A stretch of DNA of 6,927 nt, from assembly GCA_003539755.1 (NCBI GenBank), contig DPOH01000036.1, positions 1-6,927 of the forward strand. The letters are read 5' to 3'. The stretch comes from Clostridium sp. (GTDB taxonomy: Bacteria; Bacillota; Clostridia; Clostridiales; Clostridiaceae). Below, piece by piece: positions 5,564 to 6,927 of the stretch; the stretch's first letter is position 1; each line of letters begins with the position of its first letter. A program made the position numbers and the translations under genes. A model generated the notes under the pieces. That model saw nothing but the letters and a program-made list of their open reading frames with translations. It ran no database searches and had not been told where the DNA came from.

Positions 5564-5597
5564 AATGGCATATATTGATATATATTGCCATTTTTTC
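5564..5597 (+). terminator. Rho-independent terminator after the pentapeptide-repeat gene
   Basis: AATGGCA plus TATAT (5564-5575) pairs with ATATA plus TGCCATT (5580-5592), with one bulged T and a four-base loop. The right arm runs into TTTTTT. It begins 6 bases after the stop codon. Confidence 0.9.
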
Positions 5598-5633
5598 TGT
5601 AGAAAAAAATGTGATTTTATGATAAAATAAGTT

Positions 5634-5662
5634 TTGTATTATAAAAATGATAAAATAATAAT
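5634..5662 (+). promoter_or_regulatory. Weak promoter candidate for the wall hydrolase
   Basis: The gap 5598-5749 is very A-rich. TTGTAT (5634-5639) followed after 17 bases by AATAAT (or after 16 by TAATAA) is the best housekeeping-like promoter, but the composition makes chance matches likely. The 12-base word ATGATAAAATAA occurs twice (5619-5630 and 5647-5658), and a small dyad AATGC-ATTA-GCATT lies at 5699-5712 in the probable leader. Confidence 0.3.
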
Positions 5663-5749
5663 AAAATAGAATAAAAAAATACAAAAAATGTAAAAGTGAA
5701 TGCATTAGCATTTTCTATAGATATAGACAACATAGAGGAGACAATTAAG

Positions 5750-6927
5750 GTGAAAAGAATATTTATTAAGAATATTATAGCAACATGCTTAATAACTGGT
5801 GCAGTAACTAATATTAATATAATTCAAGCACATGCGGAGTGGAATAAAAATTCACAGAATAAATGGTTTTGGACAGAAAATGGACAAAATTCTATTGGAT
5901 GGAAAAAAATAAATGGACAATGGTATTACTTTAGTGACAATGGAGAAATGGTGACAGGCTGGCTTAAAGGCCATGATGGAAACTGGTATTATTTACTTAA
6001 TAGTGGAGCTATGGCAATAGGCTGGTTTAAAGATTATAATGGAGACTGGTATTACTTTAGTGGTAGTGGAGCTATGGTAACAGGTTGGTACAAAGATTAT
6101 GATGGAAACTGGTATTATTTACTTAATAGTGGAACTATGGCAACAGGCTGGATTGAGCATAATGGGGGAAAGTATTATCTTGAAGACAGTGGAGCTATGG
6201 TAACAGGTAAGAAAACTATTGATGGGAAAACACATGAGTTTGATAGTAGTGGAAACCTTATTAAGACTGAATCAATAGAAAATAATTCAAGCTTTGTCAA
6301 AGAAGAGAATAGAACTGCATATATAGCTACTGATAGCTGTCCTCTAAATTTAAGAGATCAGCCATCAATGAACTCAAATATTATTGGATCAATACCAAAA
6401 GGAATGCAGGTAGTAGTTATCGGTAAAGAAACAAATGGATTTTATAAGGTAGAATGGGATAACACTATTGGATATATAAGCAGTTCATGGGTTTCATTTG
6501 AAAAGAAAAATGATTTCTCATCAAATTCAAATAATTCTACATCAAACTTAAAAGTTACACTTGGTGAAATGAGAACATCTGCACCAAGTAGAGATAGTCA
6601 TTATTATTACAGTGATTCTAACTTGTTTTATAAGGTGAAATTATCACCACCTTTTACAAATTCAAGTGGAAAGCCTATTGTTGGAAATTGTACATGGTAT
6701 GCATGGGGAAGAATATGGGAATTAACTGGACAAAAGCCTACAGATGCTGATTTCAGAGGCAATGCATATGAATGGTGGGAAGCTAATAAAAGAACTGGCA
6801 AATATAAATATGGAACGACTCCAAAAGTTGGCGCTGTTCCTGTATGGAAATCATCGCTTCCTAACTCAGGAGGATGTGGACATGTAGCTGTAGTTGAAAA
6901 GATAGAAAATGGAAAAGTATATATATC
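5750..6927 (+). CDS. Secreted CHAP-domain cell-wall hydrolase with wall-binding repeats (5' part)
   Basis: The first 392 residues are visible; the 3' end is beyond the window. GTG is chosen as start because AGAGGAG (5734-5740) sits 9 bases upstream and it opens directly on a signal peptide (MKRIFIK, hydrophobic core, likely cleavage after QAHA at residue 29). About seven choline/cell-wall-binding repeats follow (31-172; GW...DGNWYYLLNSGAM pattern), the first and last degenerate. Next is an SH3b domain (about 188-250; LNLRDQPS...GYISSSWV), a Ser/Asn-rich linker, and a CHAP domain from about 310 with catalytic C314 in NCTWYAWGR, H378 in CGHVAVVE and a probable third residue E383. CHAP enzymes cut peptidoglycan as amidases or endopeptidases, so this is probably an autolysin or wall-remodelling enzyme; which bond it cuts cannot be told. 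The repeats suggest anchoring to choline-bearing or similar wall polymers. Confidence 0.92.
   Translation, partial: MKRIFIKNIIATCLITGAVTNINIIQAHAEWNKNSQNKWFWTENGQNSIGWKKINGQWYYFSDNGEMVTGWLKGHDGNWYYLLNSGAMAIGWFKDYNGDWYYFSGSGAMVTGWYKDYDGNWYYLLNSGTMATGWIEHNGGKYYLEDSGAMVTGKKTIDGKTHEFDSSGNLIKTESIENNSSFVKEENRTAYIATDSCPLNLRDQPSMNSNIIGSIPKGMQVVVIGKETNGFYKVEWDNTIGYISSSWVSFEKKNDFSSNSNNSTSNLKVTLGEMRTSAPSRDSHYYYSDSNLFYKVKLSPPFTNSSGKPIVGNCTWYAWGRIWELTGQKPTDADFRGNAYEWWEANKRTGKYKYGTTPKVGAVPVWKSSLPNSGGCGHVAVVEKIENGKVYI
5921..6172 (+). repeat. Two 126-bp tandem super-repeats inside the wall-binding region
   Basis: Bases 5921-6046 and 6047-6172 are tandem copies of a two-module unit (2 x 21 residues), alternating a WYYFS-type and a WYYLLNSG-type module. 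A block of 33 bases is identical between copies (5975-6007 and 6101-6133). This implies recent duplication or gene conversion of a pair of modules rather than of single ones. Confidence 0.85.

Noticed and set aside
1..6927. CRISPR array, insertion sequence, prophage, toxin-antitoxin pair, or tRNA/rRNA genes
   Set aside because: No regularly spaced repeats, no transposase or integrase frames, no paired small toxin/antitoxin genes and no cloverleaf or rRNA sequence were seen on either strand.

Overview
The window looks like chromosome from a low-GC, spore-forming Firmicute, most likely a Clostridium sensu stricto (cluster I) species. This rests on the strong A+T bias, the AGGAGG-type ribosome sites, the many short AT-rich terminators, and the gene content: QueT, an AzgA-type purine permease, a DUF815 ATPase, and a cell-wall hydrolase with clostridial choline/cell-wall-binding repeats. 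There is no insertion sequence, integrase, phage gene, CRISPR array, tRNA or rRNA. The species itself cannot be named from sequence alone.

Layout, left to right. (1) 1-435: the 3' end of a queT-like ECF transporter subunit with a clean terminator. (2) 436-1247: a monocistronic NUDIX hydrolase of the ADP-ribose pyrophosphatase type, with its own terminator. (3) 1248-2790: a tail-to-tail intergenic region with two more hairpins, then a minus-strand purine (AzgA/NCS2) permease. The permease is read from a near-consensus promoter through a 49-nt leader that is strikingly G-rich for this genome. (4) 2791-4297: a divergently oriented AAA+ ATPase of the DUF815 family with its own promoter. (5) 4298-4706: a 47-codon lysine-rich small gene missed by length cut-offs, preceded by a promoter resembling the sporulation sigma-G consensus and followed by a 16-bp terminator hairpin. 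(6) 4707-5597: a non-coding stretch with a short orphan reading frame that may be a gene remnant, then a pentapeptide-repeat protein with its own promoter and terminator. (7) 5598-6927: an A-rich intergenic region and the start of a secreted modular wall hydrolase (signal peptide, wall-binding repeats, SH3b, CHAP), cut off by the window edge.

Nearly every gene has its own promoter and/or terminator, so this is a run of single-gene units rather than one operon. There is a loose purine/nucleotide theme on the left (7-deazapurine uptake, ADP-ribose-type hydrolysis, purine uptake), but nothing shows that these genes work together.

The items most worth a second look are the permease leader (a 5'-terminal GCGC hairpin whose CUUU loop is complementary to the AAAGG abutting the start codon, G-tracts, and an inverted repeat spanning the promoter), the unannotated 47-residue protein with a sporulation-like promoter, and the uncharacterised DUF815 ATPase. 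I see no complete new defence or mobile system.
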